The position numbers were made by a program, and so were the translations under genes. DNA of 64,000 nt. Source: Gluconobacter roseus NBRC 3990. Lineage in GTDB: Bacteria > Pseudomonadota > Alphaproteobacteria > Acetobacterales > Acetobacteraceae. Under the pieces are notes generated by a model, which was not told the origin of the DNA, searched no databases, and saw only the letters and a program-made list of their open reading frames with translations. The DNA is taken from NCBI RefSeq assembly GCF_006538885.1, contig NZ_BJLY01000001.1, forward strand, positions 558,001-622,000, given 5' to 3'. Shown piece after piece: positions 63,419 to 64,000 of this stretch (position 1 is its first letter; every line of letters starts with the position of its first letter).

Positions 63419-64000
63419 TTATTCTTCGGAGGGCAGGGCGTAGGCGATGACGTAGTCGCCGCGGTTCTTGTCGACGCCGGAGCGGGTCAGGCCGCCTGCG
63501 GTGACGACGATGAACTGTTTGCCGGTCTTGTCGGACATGTAGCTCATCGGAGCGGCCTGTGAGGCGACGGGGAGACGGGCTTTCCAGACGACTTCGCCGG
63601 TGTCGGTGTTGAGCGCGCGGACGTAGTTGTCGAGCGTGCCGGAGAAGAACACCAGGCCGGTATGGGTGGCGAGCGGGCCGCTCATGGTCGGCATGCCGAG
63701 CGGGATGGCGAGGCCGGGGACCATGCCGTGGATGGGCATGTCCTGGATGGTGCCAAGTGGCATGCTCCATTTGACCTTGCCGCTGCGCAGGTCGATGGCG
63801 TTCATCGTACCATAGGGCGGTTTTACGCAGGGGAGACCGGCGGGGGAGAAGAACATCGAGCGGACGACGCCCCAGGGGGTGCCTTTCTGTTCGGAATATT
63901 CGCCTTCCGAGCTGGGTTTGAAGCCGCTGCGGCGGGCTTCTTCCTGCTTCATGAACTTGCCCCACTGGGCCATGCGGATGTCGTTGACGAGCAGCGTTCC
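63419..64000 (-). CDS. PQQ-dependent membrane glucose/quinate dehydrogenase (5' part outside window)
   Basis: The last 193 residues or so of a membrane-bound quinoprotein dehydrogenase; the frame is open to the right edge (TLLVNDIRMAQWGKF). Propeller blades are evident: PWGVVRSMFFSPAGLPCVKPPYGTMNAIDLRSGKVKWSMPLG, THTGLVFFSGTLDNYVRALNTDTGEVVWKARLP, TGKQFIVVTAGGLTRSGVDK and the end DYVIAYALPSEE. This matches the C-terminus of Gcd-type enzymes that oxidise glucose in the periplasm and feed ubiquinone, the hallmark of Gluconobacter; quinate or another polyol is an alternative substrate. The missing N-terminal membrane helices would decide. Confidence 0.87.
   Translation of the reverse strand, partial: GTLLVNDIRMAQWGKFMKQEEARRSGFKPSSEGEYSEQKGTPWGVVRSMFFSPAGLPCVKPPYGTMNAIDLRSGKVKWSMPLGTIQDMPIHGMVPGLAIPLGMPTMSGPLATHTGLVFFSGTLDNYVRALNTDTGEVVWKARLPVASQAAPMSYMSDKTGKQFIVVTAGGLTRSGVDKNRGDYVIAYALPSEE

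Noticed and set aside
1-64000. CRISPR arrays, transposase genes, prophage genes or long direct repeats
   Set aside because: None found on reading; the only recombinase is the housekeeping XerD.

Overview
The window is a chromosomal segment of an alphaproteobacterium of the acetic acid bacteria (Acetobacteraceae), most likely Gluconobacter or a close relative. The evidence is the high G+C content, the gene orders rel-acpS-lepB-rnc-era, pyrH-frr-uppS-cdsA-dxr-rseP-bamA-skp-lpxD-fabZ-lpxA-lpxI and rpmH-rnpA-yidD-yidC-engB-argB, an hsp20 gene followed by a DUF1150 gene, and the end of a PQQ membrane glucose dehydrogenase at the right edge. The genus is an inference; the class and family are well supported. 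No gap between genes exceeds 300 bases.

Bases 1-14.4 kb hold the tail of xerD, accA, a CinA-like protein, an SMP-30/gluconolactonase-type protein, a GNAT-Nudix fusion, a Rieske oxygenase, a TonB-dependent receptor, a DUF815 ATPase, yajC, a Fe/Mn superoxide dismutase, a 3-hydroxyisobutyrate-dehydrogenase-like reductase, the methionine sulfoxide repair pair msrP-msrQ, and an NYN nuclease gene coupled to a degenerate uracil-DNA-glycosylase-like gene.

Bases 14.5-33 kb form one long co-directional block: rpoZ, the single RelA/SpoT homologue, acpS, signal peptidase, RNase III, Era, then UMP kinase, ribosome recycling, isoprenoid and phospholipid synthesis, outer-membrane protease, BamA, Skp and the lipid A start genes. 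Many neighbours overlap by 1-8 bases, so translation is likely coupled. This block links stringent response, membrane lipid supply and outer-membrane assembly.

Bases 33-44 kb hold rpmH-rnpA-yidD-yidC-engB-argB, a PAS/degenerate-GGDEF protein, dapD-dapE, a membrane protein whose frame is broken at a run of eight G, and def-fmt-truA on the other strand. Bases 44-47 kb hold a heat-shock module (sigma-32-like promoter, possible RNA thermometer, hsp20, DUF1150, RidA) followed by an A/T-rich islet with an unfamiliar, possibly UDG-superfamily gene and several very small genes.

Bases 47-64 kb hold the LPS-transport and Kdo operon on the minus strand (kdsD-lptC-lptA-lptB-rpoN), RNase D, tRNA-Leu(CAG), an NDUFA9-like protein, gltD-gltB, an M3 oligoendopeptidase, a UbiB-type kinase and the 3' part of the PQQ glucose dehydrogenase. 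There is no phage, transposon, CRISPR array or classical defence island. The least explained items are the A/T-rich islet, the NYN/UDG-like pair, the stand-alone H-box protein beside rpmH and the frame-broken membrane gene.
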